DNA of 64,000 nucleotides, taken from positions 248,001 through 312,000 of the forward strand of contig NZ_JAUSUG010000003.1 in NCBI RefSeq assembly GCF_030813435.1, written 5' to 3'. Under the pieces are notes generated by a model. The model worked only from the letters and a program-made list of their open reading frames with translations, searched no databases and had not been told where the DNA came from. The position numbers were made by a program, and so were the translations under genes. The DNA is from Evansella vedderi. GTDB taxonomy: Bacteria > Bacillota > Bacilli > Bacillales > Salisediminibacteriaceae. Below are positions 41,331 to 51,075 of the stretch, one piece after another (positions within the stretch are counted from its first letter, which is position 1; every line of letters starts with the position of its first letter).

Positions 41331-42689
41331 TTATGGGACAATCTTTTTTACTGCTTCAACAAAACAGTTTCCTCTTTCTTCAAAGGTTTTAAATTGATCC
41401 CAAGAAGCACAAGCTGGTGATAATAAAATTACGTCTCCTGAAGTTGAATTCTCATATGCCATAGTGACGGCATCGTCTAAAGTTTCTACAACTTCAACTG
41501 TTGGGACAGTAGCTCGTTTAGCCGTTTCTGCAATCTTGGCAGCAGTCTCTCCATACGTAATAACACTTTTAACTTTATCCTTGAAATAGGGAATTAAATC
41601 GTCAAAGGAAATCCCCCGGTCCAGTCCACCAGCTATGAGCACTACTGGTTGGTCAAAGGCTTTTAAAGATGTGATCGTAGCAGGAACATTAGTAGCTTTC
41701 GAATTGTTATAAAAACTTCTTCCCCCTACATTGGTAACAAATTGCAAGCGGTGCTCTACTCCTGTAAATGTTTTAAGAACCTCTCGTATTCGTTGTATAT
41801 GGGCTCCAGCCAAATAAGCTGCTGCTGCTGCTGCTAATCCATTAGCTACATTATGTTCCCCAGGTAGGGACATCTCTTCTATGGGGATAAGCTTTTCTTT
41901 AAAAATCATCAGATAATTGTCCTTAATACCTGCTCCAGTTTCATCATAAACTTCTGTGGAAAAAGGGATTAATTTAGCTTGTCCACCCTTAACTAGCTTA
42001 CAAACCCTCTCATCATCAGCGTTATAGATAATATAATCTTCGGGAGATTGATTCCTAAAGATATTCCCCTTAGCCTGTATGTAATTCTCCATGGAGCCAT
42101 GATAATCAATATGGGCCTCTACTAAATTTAAGAGGAGAGAAATTCTTGGGCGAAAATGCTCAATTCCCATTAACTGAAAACTAGATAGCTCCGTAACTAG
42201 CACGTTATTCGTCGAAGCTCTTTGTGCGACTTCAGTGGCTACTTTACCAATATTACCTGCTATTAAAGGGTCTTTACTGCTCCCCTTTAACATCTCATAA
42301 ATATAAGTTGTCGTAGTCGTTTTCCCATTAGAACCGGTAATTCCAATAATATCAGCCTCACTTATCTCATAAGCAAGTTCCACTTCCGTTATTACAGAAA
42401 TATTTTTTTCTATTGCCTTTTCAATAAGGGGGTTATCATAGCGAATCCCCGGATTTTTCACCACATAATCAAGTTGATCATGAACAAGCTCTAAAGGATG
42501 TGATCCGCAAATAACCTCAGCTCCGAGCTGCTGCAGCTTCTGAGCCTCCTTATTTTCTTCCAAAGGTTTTTGATCATTAACAGTCACCTTTGCTCCAAGT
42601 TGGAGTAACAATTGTGCAGCAGCAGTCCCACTTTTTGCTAAGCCAAGAACCAATATATTTTTGTCTTTAAACTGAGTGGTTTTTCTCAT
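41331..42689 (-). CDS. murD: UDP-MurNAc-L-alanine:D-glutamate ligase
   Basis: This 452-residue Mur ligase adds D-glutamate. The P-loop is IIGITGSNGKTTTTTYI near residue 113, with the substrate motif VTELSSFQLMGI, the H-containing LVEAHIDYHGSMENY, and the C-terminal domain motif NNSKATNVPATITSLKAFD. The start at 42689 overlaps the mraY stop as TAATG and follows GAGGTG. A 26-codon upstream extension lies in mraY and is rejected. Confidence 0.97.
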   Translation of the reverse strand: MRKTTQFKDKNILVLGLAKSGTAAAQLLLQLGAKVTVNDQKPLEENKEAQKLQQLGAEVICGSHPLELVHDQLDYVVKNPGIRYDNPLIEKAIEKNISVITEVELAYEISEADIIGITGSNGKTTTTTYIYEMLKGSSKDPLIAGNIGKVATEVAQRASTNNVLVTELSSFQLMGIEHFRPRISLLLNLVEAHIDYHGSMENYIQAKGNIFRNQSPEDYIIYNADDERVCKLVKGGQAKLIPFSTEVYDETGAGIKDNYLMIFKEKLIPIEEMSLPGEHNVANGLAAAAAAYLAGAHIQRIREVLKTFTGVEHRLQFVTNVGGRSFYNNSKATNVPATITSLKAFDQPVVLIAGGLDRGISFDDLIPYFKDKVKSVITYGETAAKIAETAKRATVPTVEVVETLDDAVTMAYENSTSGDVILLSPACASWDQFKTFEERGNCFVEAVKKIVP

Positions 42690-43669
42690 TACATCCACAC
42701 CTCGATATATACTCCGGTAATCCCAAACAAGATACCTACTAGCCAAAATGTAACAACAACGCGCCACTCACTCCACCCTGAAAGCTCATAGTGATGATGA
42801 AGGGGACTCATTTTAAACAATCTTTTCCCGCCAGTGATTTTAAAATAAGCTACCTGTAGAATAACGGACAAAGTTTCTATTACAAATACTCCGCCTATAA
42901 TCACTAGCAAGAGTTCCATTTTTGTTAGGATTGCAATCATTCCTAAGGCTCCCCCAAGAGCGAGGGATCCTGTGTCACCCATAAACACTTTAGCAGGATG
43001 AGCATTAAAGACAAGAAACCCTAATACTGCTCCAACCACAGCCACTGAGAATAGTGACACCGTAAATAAAGATAATGAATAAGCAATGATAGCAAAAGCT
43101 CCAAAGGCAACTGCTGTCGTACCAGCTACTAATCCATCCAATCCATCTGTTAAATTGACAGCATTAGAGGCACCAACAAGAATCACAATAATTAAAGGTA
43201 AATAAAGCCACCCTATATCTACTGCTAAGGTTGTTCCCGGTATACTGATTGATGAGTCCAATAAATTTGTCTGCAATAAAACAACATAGACAATGACAGA
43301 AATAACTACCTGACCGAGAAATTTTTGTTTGGAAGTTAATCCTAAGTTTCTCTTTTTCACTACTTTTATAAAGTCATCTAAAAATCCTAATAGACCAAAC
43401 CCAGCAGTTACAAATAATAATAACCAGATTTCCACATCTAAAGAGTGGAATTGGGTAGCCATGACGAGTGTAGCAATGATTAATGCCAATAAAATCATGA
43501 TTCCCCCCATTGTTGGTGTTCCACTTTTCTTTTGATGAGATTTCGGTCCTTCTTCGCGAATGCTTTGGCCAAATTTTAGCCTTTTTAAAAAGGGAATCAA
43601 AATCGGGGAAAGCAATACGGCAATCAGAAATGATAAAATTAAAGTAAATAATAGGCCTTGTTCCAACAT
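42689..43669 (-). CDS. mraY: Phospho-MurNAc-pentapeptide translocase
   Basis: This 326-residue membrane enzyme makes lipid I from UDP-MurNAc-pentapeptide and undecaprenyl phosphate. Ten hydrophobic segments are visible. Catalytic motifs are [26 protein letters not shown] (the DD pair), [21 protein letters not shown] and the histidine-rich [15 protein letters not shown]. The preceding MurF-like gene is 204 bases upstream. Confidence 0.98.
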   Translation of the reverse strand: MLEQGLLFTLILSFLIAVLLSPILIPFLKRLKFGQSIREEGPKSHQKKSGTPTMGGIMILLALIIATLVMATQFHSLDVEIWLLLFVTAGFGLLGFLDDFIKVVKKRNLGLTSKQKFLGQVVISVIVYVVLLQTNLLDSSISIPGTTLAVDIGWLYLPLIIVILVGASNAVNLTDGLDGLVAGTTAVAFGAFAIIAYSLSLFTVSLFSVAVVGAVLGFLVFNAHPAKVFMGDTGSLALGGALGMIAILTKMELLLVIIGGVFVIETLSVILQVAYFKITGGKRLFKMSPLHHHYELSGWSEWRVVVTFWLVGILFGITGVYIEVWM

Positions 43670-43873
43670 ATTAGGAACTCCTTTCTAAACTGCAGCTCAT
43701 CCATTAAACTAAATTAAATTCCCTAAATCATAATCCAATAGGAAAAAAGCTATTAAGTAAAATAAAAATATAGTTTCATATTTATTTTATCGCTTTTATA
43801 GTAAATTAATGACTCTCATAAGGAAAAGGTTTTGTCTAATTTGGATGAACCCTCTCGACAAAGACTTTCAAAT

Positions 43874-44818
43874 TTATTTTTTATATTCTTTTAATGAAGC
43901 TAACATTTCATCTGGTAATACACCAAGATGGACTGCAATAGCAATACCAAAAACGGCATTTTTAATAAACTGCTTCCATTGTTTATGAAGTGTAAAAGGC
44001 ATATGAACACCTTTGAGTTCAAAGTGAATATATTCATTCTCTTCCTGTAAAGATTGGATCTGGAAGAGTGAATGATGAGAAAAACCACAAAATACTGTAT
44101 CTGTCTTCCATTCCTTATTAAATAACTGGGTATTGTCACCATCCAATACTAGAACAGCACTCGGTCTCATACCACTTTCAATGGAACTAAATTCTTCTAG
44201 TATCACTTCTGGGGACTTATTTCCTTCTTGTTCATCTTGTTGAATAGAAGTAATTACAGCTATATTAGGTTCTATCAAATGACTTAATTTACTAATGTCC
44301 CCCTGGGTGTGAGAACCATATTCCCCAATAAATACATTCGTATGGGCATCCATATTTAGTACCCCTAAACATAGATCCATCCAAGGGGATTTAGACTGGG
44401 AAGTTGTATGAACATGGTAGTTCTTCTTTAACGTAGCGGCAATAAGCTCTTTTGTTATTGCTTTGTCTTCGCCCCCAGTAACAGCAATAACAGTCGGATC
44501 CACTTCTTCCATATACCGCTTGGCCATTTTTTGAATAGTTTGCTTTATATCTTCCACCCAAAATACAGGGAAACTATCAGGAAGGTCCTCAGGAATGGCC
44601 CTTTCTTTTGACCATATGAGAGCAGCTGCCCCATTCTTTATTGCCTCAAGAACTTCTTTTTTTTCATTTCCACCTTCATCCTTTAGAGGAATAAATAAAT
44701 TCCCCTCCATAACTTCCTTCGATTCAGTGGAAACACCATTAAATATAAACGACGAAGAAATATTACCTGTAATATCTGTGCAGAAGGATTTGACAAAACT
44801 TATATTTAAATTAGCCAT
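43874..44818 (-). CDS. MurF-like pseudoenzyme: no P-loop, no C-terminal domain
   Basis: This 314-residue protein resembles MurF (usually about 450 residues) but has lost its catalytic parts. The N-terminal substrate-binding domain is recognisable (VSTESKEVMEGNLFIPLKDE, NGAAALIWSKE). The central domain keeps IGEYGSHTQGDISKLSHLIE and PNIAVITSI. The P-loop that should read TGSNGKTT is TGGEDKAI (114-121), the usual His-Glu segment is QQDEQE, and the position of the carbamoylated lysine has no lysine (ILEEFSSI). The protein ends (LGVLPDEMLASLKEYKK) where the C-terminal ligand domain would begin. It starts as TAATG on the murE stop, 11 bases after AAAGGAG. A working murF must be elsewhere. It could be a regulatory or scaffold pseudoenzyme, or a decaying paralogue. 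Confidence 0.82.
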   Translation of the reverse strand: MANLNISFVKSFCTDITGNISSSFIFNGVSTESKEVMEGNLFIPLKDEGGNEKKEVLEAIKNGAAALIWSKERAIPEDLPDSFPVFWVEDIKQTIQKMAKRYMEEVDPTVIAVTGGEDKAITKELIAATLKKNYHVHTTSQSKSPWMDLCLGVLNMDAHTNVFIGEYGSHTQGDISKLSHLIEPNIAVITSIQQDEQEGNKSPEVILEEFSSIESGMRPSAVLVLDGDNTQLFNKEWKTDTVFCGFSHHSLFQIQSLQEENEYIHFELKGVHMPFTLHKQWKQFIKNAVFGIAIAVHLGVLPDEMLASLKEYKK

Positions 44819-46287
44819 TAATTTCTGCACTCCTTTACCGCCTCTTTTGCTACTAGCCGATCATCAAAATGATGATTCACTGTACCTATGGTCTGATAGG
44901 TTTCATGCCCTTTTCCTGCAATTAAAATGACCTCATCTTTTTCCGCACGACGAACTGCCTCATAGATAGCGTCCTTACGATTAATTATAACTTGATAATT
45001 AGATCCCTTCATACCTTCTTCCATTTGTCTTAGGATGGCTTCTGGGGCTTCTGTTCTAGGGTTGTCTGAAGTTAAATAAACAAAATCAGACAATGATTCA
45101 GCAATGGCTGCCATTTTAGGTCTCTTTGTTTTATCTCTATCACCACCACACCCCACAACAACACTAATCTTTCCCTTAGCAAACTCTCTAATGGTTTCTA
45201 ATACGTTTTCTAAGCTGTCTGGTGTATGGGCATAATCAACAATGACATGAAAAGGCTGATTTAATTCCACCCTTTCAAACCTTCCGGAAACCCCTTTTAC
45301 TTGAGATAAACTATGGGCAATTGCCTCTAAAGGTATACCTGATGCATAGGTTGCCGCTGCTGCTGCAAGGGCATTATAAATAGAAAAAGTACCTGCCATT
45401 TTCATGGATACCTTCGCCGTTTCATTCCCTATATTTAGTTGAAAGGAAACTCCTTTTTCATTTAAATTAATATTTGTTGCTTTCATGTCCCCTTCTCCGT
45501 TAATCCCATAAGACAATATGGGAGCAGCAGTCATAGTGGAGATCATCTTGTAGTAATGATCATCTACATTTAGCACTGCAATTGGTTGATTGTTTTCATG
45601 ATACCCGTTCCCTAATTGAGCAAATAGCAAGCCCTTTGCCTGAGCATATTTTTCCATCGTTTCATGGAAGTCTAAATGATCTTGGGAAAGGTTCGTAAAT
45701 ACAGCTACATCAAAATGGGTACCATGTACTCTCCCTAATTGGAGGGCATGGGAAGACACCTCCATTGTCACTGCTTCTACACCATTTTCCACCATTTTAG
45801 AGAAATTCTTTTGTAATACAAGTGATTCTGGAGTTGTATTTTTTGCATCTTCTATTTGTTTATTATATTTCACATACATAGTTCCAATAAGTCCCGTGTT
45901 TTTTCCAGCATCGGATAATATTTTTTCAATTAAATGTGTCACTGTCGTCTTACCGTTTGTACCAGTAACGCCAATTAAATGAAGCTTGTTTGTTGGGTAA
46001 TTATAGAATCTTGCAGAAAGAATTGCCATCGCTTTCTTTGCGTCCTTCACAACGACAACAGGAACAGACACATCTAGCTCTCTTTCAGCGATAATAGCCA
46101 CTGCGCCATTTCCAACAGCTTGATGTGCAAAATCGTGCCCATCCACTGTAAACCCAGGAATACAGAAAAAGAGACTGCCTTCCGTTACTTCACGGGAATC
46201 CATTTGTAGATCTTTAATAATTGGATCCTGCGTATCTAAATAGTTGTAGGAAGGGAGTTTATTTATAAGTGTAGTTAATGAAATCAT
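44818..46287 (-). CDS. murE: UDP-MurNAc-tripeptide synthetase, meso-diaminopimelate-adding
   Basis: This 489-residue Mur ligase adds the third residue of the stem peptide. The P-loop is LIGVTGTNGKTTVTHLIEKI near residue 105, with MEVSSHALQLGRV and FTNLSQDHLDFHETMEKYAQ in the central domain. The C-terminal motif TSDNPRTEAPEAI contains DNPR, the marker for meso-diaminopimelate specificity. The start at 46287 follows AAAGAGGG; nine upstream codons are rejected. The stop overlaps the MurF-like gene. Confidence 0.96.
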   Translation of the reverse strand: MISLTTLINKLPSYNYLDTQDPIIKDLQMDSREVTEGSLFFCIPGFTVDGHDFAHQAVGNGAVAIIAERELDVSVPVVVVKDAKKAMAILSARFYNYPTNKLHLIGVTGTNGKTTVTHLIEKILSDAGKNTGLIGTMYVKYNKQIEDAKNTTPESLVLQKNFSKMVENGVEAVTMEVSSHALQLGRVHGTHFDVAVFTNLSQDHLDFHETMEKYAQAKGLLFAQLGNGYHENNQPIAVLNVDDHYYKMISTMTAAPILSYGINGEGDMKATNINLNEKGVSFQLNIGNETAKVSMKMAGTFSIYNALAAAAATYASGIPLEAIAHSLSQVKGVSGRFERVELNQPFHVIVDYAHTPDSLENVLETIREFAKGKISVVVGCGGDRDKTKRPKMAAIAESLSDFVYLTSDNPRTEAPEAILRQMEEGMKGSNYQVIINRKDAIYEAVRRAEKDEVILIAGKGHETYQTIGTVNHHFDDRLVAKEAVKECRN

Positions 46288-46357
46288 TTTTAACCCTCTT
46301 TCGTTTACTAACATTTGAACTGTGGTACATATATTTTTATATTACTTTTATGTAGAT

Positions 46358-46388
46358 GGTAAGAAAAGCAGTTTACACTTTTCTTACC
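46358..46388. other. Perfect hairpin between spoVD and murE, no U-tract
   Basis: GGTAAGAAAAG and CTTTTCTTACC form a perfect eleven-pair stem with a nine-base loop. No T-run follows on the minus strand. It may be an mRNA processing or stability element rather than a terminator, allowing murE to be read from upstream. Confidence 0.55.
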
Positions 46389-46400
46389 ACAAATTCCATT

Positions 46401-48338
46401 TTACTGTTCCTCGCCCTGATTGTCACCCATATATACGCGAATTTCTGATCCTGCCCTTACACGAGTACCCGGTGAGGGTGATTGCACCAACACTTCATTT
46501 CCCCGGCCTTCTACAACTAACTGTAATTCATAATAGGCTTGGTTAATTTCCCGCATAGTTAAGCCCACTAAATCGGGAATTTCTACGATTGGCTCATCGT
46601 TCCACATTAATTCCTTTTCTATTTGTCCTTCTCGCCTTTCCACTCCTAAAGCTCTTAGTCCGTCCTCCATAATATTTCCTACTATTGGTGCTGCAACAGT
46701 ACCACCAAATTGTATCGTGTTTTTAGGGTTATCGATTGCAACATAAACCACTATTTGTGGATCGTCAGCTGGGGCAAAGCCAATAAAGGAAACGATATGA
46801 TTATTCTCTAAATATCTTCCATCCTTCGCTTTTTGAGCCGTACCTGTTTTACCACCAACCCGAAACCCATCAACATACGCATTACGCCCAGACCCTTTTG
46901 CCACAACATATTCTAAAGCCCTTCTTATTTCAGCCGAGGTTTCTTCAGAGATGATTGTATTTTTTAACGTAGGTGTTGTCCTTGAAATAATCTCATTCGT
47001 CTCTGGATCTAGAAATTCCTTTGCCAAATAAGGCTGAAAAAGCTTACCCCCATTTATTGCTGCTGCAACTGCAGCCACCTGCTGTATTGGAGTAACGGAT
47101 ACCCCCTGACCGAAGGAAGTTGTAGCAAGCTCTAAAGGACCAACAGCATCTAAATCAAACAATATCCCTCTACCTTCTCCCTGTAAATCAATGCCTGTTT
47201 CACTGCCGAAACCGAAGTTATGAATATAATTAAATAGTGTTTCTTTTCCTAGTTCCTCACCTAAAGCCACGAAGCCCGGGTTACATGAATTTTGGACAAC
47301 CTCTAAATAAGTCTGTGACCCATGTCCACCTTTTTTCCAACAACGGAGTTTATGGCCAGAAACCTCTACATACCCTGGGTCATGAAAGGTATCATTGTCA
47401 AGATCAACAATACCTTCTTCTAGCGCAGCAGCTAACGTAATAATTTTAAAGGTTGATCCAGGCTCATATTGGCTCCAAACTGGTTTATTTTGATTGTATA
47501 TTTCAGGTGGTACTTCTTTAAACCGCTCTGGATCATAGTCTGGTCTTGAAGACATCCCTAATATTTCACCAGTGTTCGGATCCATTGCTATGGCAATGGC
47601 ACCATCTGGATTGTATATTGCTTCTGCATTATCCAATTCCCGTTCAATAATCGTTTGTATTCTCGAATCAATCGTCAGTTTTAAGTGTTGTCCATCCACA
47701 GGCGGGGTATACACATCGGCTAAATTAGGCATTTTCGTCCCTTTTGCAGTGGAATAAAAGGATACATGTCCAGGTTCCCCAGACAATCTATCATCATAAA
47801 ACAATTCTAATCCAGTTAGCCCTTGGTTATCTATCCCAGCAAACCCTAATACATGTGATAAATATCGACCATTTGGATAATGTCTTTTATTGTCCTCTGC
47901 TATATAAACTCCTTCTAGCCTCAAATCCCTTACTTGATCCGCTATATCATTACTTAGCTTCCTACCCTCTGGATTTATTCGTACAATGGACTCATTTTTT
48001 GTCACATATTCATATGCTTTCTTTTCATCCATTGATAAAACGCTGGCCAGCTTAGCAGCGGTACCCGAAGGATCTGATATTTGACGGGGGACAACAAGCA
48101 CAGAGGGCGCACTAATATTAGTAGCTAAGGGAACTCCATTTCTATCTAATATTTCCCCACGTTTTCCTTCGAATGGGATGTTCCTGCTCCAGGAATCCTC
48201 TGCCCTCGAGGCAATTTCATCACCCATTACGAGCTGAACAAATCCTAACCTTACAATCATGATTATAAACACGACCAACCCAACACTCAATGCAAAAATA
48301 AGCCGCTTGCGAACGGTAACATTAGATACTCTTCTCAT
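46401..48338 (-). CDS. spoVD: SpoVD, sporulation-specific class B penicillin-binding protein
   Basis: This 645-residue transpeptidase works with SpoVE in cortex synthesis. It has a single N-terminal membrane anchor (LIFALSVGLVVFIIMIVRLG), a PBP dimerisation domain (GEILDRNGVPLATN), and the transpeptidase motifs SxxK in EPGSTFKI, SxN in VQNSCNPGFVALG and KTG in GGKTGTAQKA. One PASTA domain near the C-terminus (VEIPDLVGLTMREINQAYYE) identifies it as SpoVD rather than PbpB. The start at 48338 follows GGGAGG. A terminator separates it from pbpB. Confidence 0.94.
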   Translation of the reverse strand: MRRVSNVTVRKRLIFALSVGLVVFIIMIVRLGFVQLVMGDEIASRAEDSWSRNIPFEGKRGEILDRNGVPLATNISAPSVLVVPRQISDPSGTAAKLASVLSMDEKKAYEYVTKNESIVRINPEGRKLSNDIADQVRDLRLEGVYIAEDNKRHYPNGRYLSHVLGFAGIDNQGLTGLELFYDDRLSGEPGHVSFYSTAKGTKMPNLADVYTPPVDGQHLKLTIDSRIQTIIERELDNAEAIYNPDGAIAIAMDPNTGEILGMSSRPDYDPERFKEVPPEIYNQNKPVWSQYEPGSTFKIITLAAALEEGIVDLDNDTFHDPGYVEVSGHKLRCWKKGGHGSQTYLEVVQNSCNPGFVALGEELGKETLFNYIHNFGFGSETGIDLQGEGRGILFDLDAVGPLELATTSFGQGVSVTPIQQVAAVAAAINGGKLFQPYLAKEFLDPETNEIISRTTPTLKNTIISEETSAEIRRALEYVVAKGSGRNAYVDGFRVGGKTGTAQKAKDGRYLENNHIVSFIGFAPADDPQIVVYVAIDNPKNTIQFGGTVAAPIVGNIMEDGLRALGVERREGQIEKELMWNDEPIVEIPDLVGLTMREINQAYYELQLVVEGRGNEVLVQSPSPGTRVRAGSEIRVYMGDNQGEEQ

Positions 48339-48386
48339 CGTTGACCTCCCATATTTAAACACTATGGCTTGGTTCAGACATATGAG

Positions 48387-48414
48387 AAAAAAGGACAGGT
48401 TAGAACCTGTCCTT
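48387..48414 (-). terminator. Terminator of pbpB
   Basis: AGGACAGG and CCTGTCCT enclose a six-base loop, followed on the minus strand by six T. It lies between pbpB and spoVD. Confidence 0.9.
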
Positions 48415-48449
48415 CACAAATTTCTATAATTATAAGATTTCATCATCCA

Positions 48450-50672
48450 TTAGTCCATAAAGAACTCCTCATCTTCATCCTCTTCTTCCATACTGCTTAT
48501 CGTATCGATGGTATCTTCATAACCATCTTCTCCATCATCCCTTTCACCAGGGGGCCTCAAACTTACCATGATCCGATCTATGTCATCTAATCTGTCTCCC
48601 GGTTCTGGTCTCTGGTTATTTACAAATCCATTTCCTTGAATATCCAATTGTATATCTAACATATTCTGAAGTATGAGCACATTTCTTAAGGACCAACCTG
48701 AAATATCCGGCATAAGGAAAGTATTCCCGTCCGTTAAAATAAATACTTTCTCACCACGCATTATTTTACTTTCCGGTTGTGGGTATTGCCGCTTCACTTG
48801 ATTACCGTCTCCTAATACGACAACATCATAACCCGTTGAAATTAGATTGTTTTTAGCATCTTCTGTATTCAAACCTATGACATCTTCTATTTCTCTTTCT
48901 TCGATGACTTGCTCACCATTGGAATTATCCGGTGATATATTCAAGTATTGAAGACTTTGGTTCATAACTGATTTAAAGATCATGGATACTGGTAAGGAAC
49001 CTGATTCATACGCTTGTAGTTTAGGACGATCTACTGCTACATACACAATTACTTCAGGGTCTTCCGCTGGGGCCATTCCTATAAAAGAATAAATAAAATT
49101 ACCATGCCCCTCCAAATAACCTCGGCCATTTTCCCTTGGAATCTCTGCTGTGCCTGTTTTCCCTGCAACTCTAAAGCCATCAATGGCAAATGGCCTCCCT
49201 GTTCCTACCTCCGATGTTACTACTGTTTCCATTAATCTTAAAACCTCATCTGCCGTTTCTTTAGAAATGGGCTGACCGGCTATTTCAGGTTCATTTTGTT
49301 TAATGACCTCTCCATCATCTCCGGACTCAATTCGATCAATAACAAACGGTTTCATCATTTTCCCATCATTAGCAATAGCGGTAGCTGCCTGAACCTGTTG
49401 AATAGGTGTAACAGCAGTTCCTTGTCCAAATGCCGTTGTGGCAAGCTCACTTAATCCCCTCCGAGCAATGGAGCCACTTATTTCATTTGGAAGGTCAATT
49501 CCTGTAGGTTGGGAAAAGCCAAATCTATCAATATACTCATATAAACGATCTGCTCCAAGCTCTTCAAGGGCAAGCTTAGTAAAGGCAACATTAGAAGATC
49601 GTTCAAACCCTTCATTGTAAGTAATTTCTCCCCAACCACCACGATAATGGTCATTAATAGTATCACTACCTACAGTGTAACTTCCTGAGAGAAAATAATC
49701 TTCTCCACGATAGACGCCCTCTTCAATTGCTGCTGCTAACGTAAATATTTTCAATGTTGATCCAGGTTCAAACCTCGATGCTGTATTATAGTTTATAAAA
49801 TTAACAATAGATTCATATTGATTAGGGTTAAAGCTTGGTCTATTAGACATCCCTAGTATTTCACCAGTTTTAGCATTGGCTACAATAGCCATTATCCGTT
49901 CTGGCTCAAACTCTTGTTCCACTTGATTCATTGTCTGTTCAATAGCCATTTGTATTCGAGTATCTAACGTTAAAAAGACATTACTTCCGTTTTTAGGGGG
50001 ATCGATTATTTCATTGGCATTGGGTAGTCTGCGATTCCTACCATCTTTCTGGTAAGAAATTCTCCCATTTTCCTCTTGTAAGTACTCATTCAAACTGCTT
50101 TCCAATCCCATTCTCGCAACAGACATATCCCGTTCTGTATAACCAATAATATGGGATGCAAATGTTTGTTTAGGGTAATACCTCCGGGCATCTTCACGAA
50201 AATTTATTCCTTGCAATTCCAAAGCCCTAACCTCTTCTGTAGTTTCGTAGCTTAAGAACTTAGTACGAGCACCTAATTCCACTTGAACTCTTCCTTGTTC
50301 TATACCACGGGTCAAGATACCCTCCACTACTGCGGGATCAATGTCTAAGACAGTACTAAGTTGCATTGCCGTAAATGCAGGATCCTCCACATACCCCCCA
50401 TAACGCTCGTCCAAGTTTGCGACAATAGTATAAGATGGTATTTCCTCAGCAAGGGCCTCTCCATTCCTATCAAATATTGTACCTCTTCTCCCTTCAAGAA
50501 CCCTTGACTGGGACCAGCGCGACTCCAATAAAGTTTGCAAATCCTGACCTTGAATTTCTTGCTCCGCTTGTATGTATACAAAACGGGAAAACAGGACAGA
50601 CACCCCTACTAAAAAAATTATTAGAATCAATAAGGCACGCTTCGTTACTATATTGTTTTTCTTTTGTTCCAC
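48450..50672 (-). CDS. pbpB: PbpB (PBP2B/FtsI), septal transpeptidase
   Basis: This 740-residue class B penicillin-binding protein is required for septum formation. A membrane anchor (ALLILIIFLVGVSVLFSRFV) is followed by the dimerisation domain (GRRGTIFDRNGEALAEEIPS), and the motifs EPGSTLKIFT, FERSSNVAFTKLALEEL and AGKTGTAEIPRENGR. Two PASTA domains follow near residues 600-715 (IEDVIGLNTEDAKNNL; MPDISGWSLRNVLILQNM). The tail is unusually acidic (EEEDEDEEFFMD). Its neighbour ftsL encodes a divisome partner. Confidence 0.95.
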   Translation of the reverse strand: MEQKKNNIVTKRALLILIIFLVGVSVLFSRFVYIQAEQEIQGQDLQTLLESRWSQSRVLEGRRGTIFDRNGEALAEEIPSYTIVANLDERYGGYVEDPAFTAMQLSTVLDIDPAVVEGILTRGIEQGRVQVELGARTKFLSYETTEEVRALELQGINFREDARRYYPKQTFASHIIGYTERDMSVARMGLESSLNEYLQEENGRISYQKDGRNRRLPNANEIIDPPKNGSNVFLTLDTRIQMAIEQTMNQVEQEFEPERIMAIVANAKTGEILGMSNRPSFNPNQYESIVNFINYNTASRFEPGSTLKIFTLAAAIEEGVYRGEDYFLSGSYTVGSDTINDHYRGGWGEITYNEGFERSSNVAFTKLALEELGADRLYEYIDRFGFSQPTGIDLPNEISGSIARRGLSELATTAFGQGTAVTPIQQVQAATAIANDGKMMKPFVIDRIESGDDGEVIKQNEPEIAGQPISKETADEVLRLMETVVTSEVGTGRPFAIDGFRVAGKTGTAEIPRENGRGYLEGHGNFIYSFIGMAPAEDPEVIVYVAVDRPKLQAYESGSLPVSMIFKSVMNQSLQYLNISPDNSNGEQVIEEREIEDVIGLNTEDAKNNLISTGYDVVVLGDGNQVKRQYPQPESKIMRGEKVFILTDGNTFLMPDISGWSLRNVLILQNMLDIQLDIQGNGFVNNQRPEPGDRLDDIDRIMVSLRPPGERDDGEDGYEDTIDTISSMEEEDEDEEFFMD

Positions 50673-50693
50673 GCACTACCACCTTCTTAAAGA

Positions 50694-51056
50694 CTAATCA
50701 TTTGTATGGGTAAATCTCACATTATTTTCATCTAGGATCATTCCCATAGCTTTCGCTTCTGATAAAATACGCTCAGGATCAGATAATTCCATTACTTGTA
50801 GACTTAAACCCTCATTTACCTTTAACTGGGTCTGGATTTCCGACTCACTTTGCTGAATCTGATGATTAGCAATATAAATGGATGCATAATTTGATAAAAC
50901 GAAATATAGAGCAATAACAATCGCTACTAAAGTACCAGTATAGATTACTTTTTCCCCTTTGGAAATACCTGATTTTTTATGTACCTGTTTCTTTTCCGGC
51001 TTTCCCGCTGGCTGTGTCATTGGTTGTTCTATTTGTCTTTGTACTAATGGACTCAT
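50694..51056 (-). CDS. ftsL: FtsL, divisome coiled-coil protein
   Basis: This 120-residue bitopic protein has a cytoplasmic N-terminus rich in Gln/Lys, one membrane helix (VIYTGTLVAIVIALYFVLSN), and an extracellular leucine-zipper-like coiled coil (residues 75-105). Sequence similarity in this family is low; the call rests on size, topology and position between rsmH and pbpB. Confidence 0.9.
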   Translation of the reverse strand: MSPLVQRQIEQPMTQPAGKPEKKQVHKKSGISKGEKVIYTGTLVAIVIALYFVLSNYASIYIANHQIQQSESEIQTQLKVNEGLSLQVMELSDPERILSEAKAMGMILDENNVRFTHTND

Positions 51057-51075
51057 AACCTCTCATTCCTCCTCA

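Noticed and set aside
42690-42767. N-terminal extension of MurD by 26 residues
   Set aside because: It is the other frame of the mraY 3' end; the ATG at 42689 has a proper Shine-Dalgarno and matches family N-termini.
43670-43873. Search for a remnant of the missing MurF C-terminal domain between the pseudoenzyme and mraY
   Set aside because: The gap is only 204 bases, very A/T-rich and with stops; no recognisable MurF segment was found.
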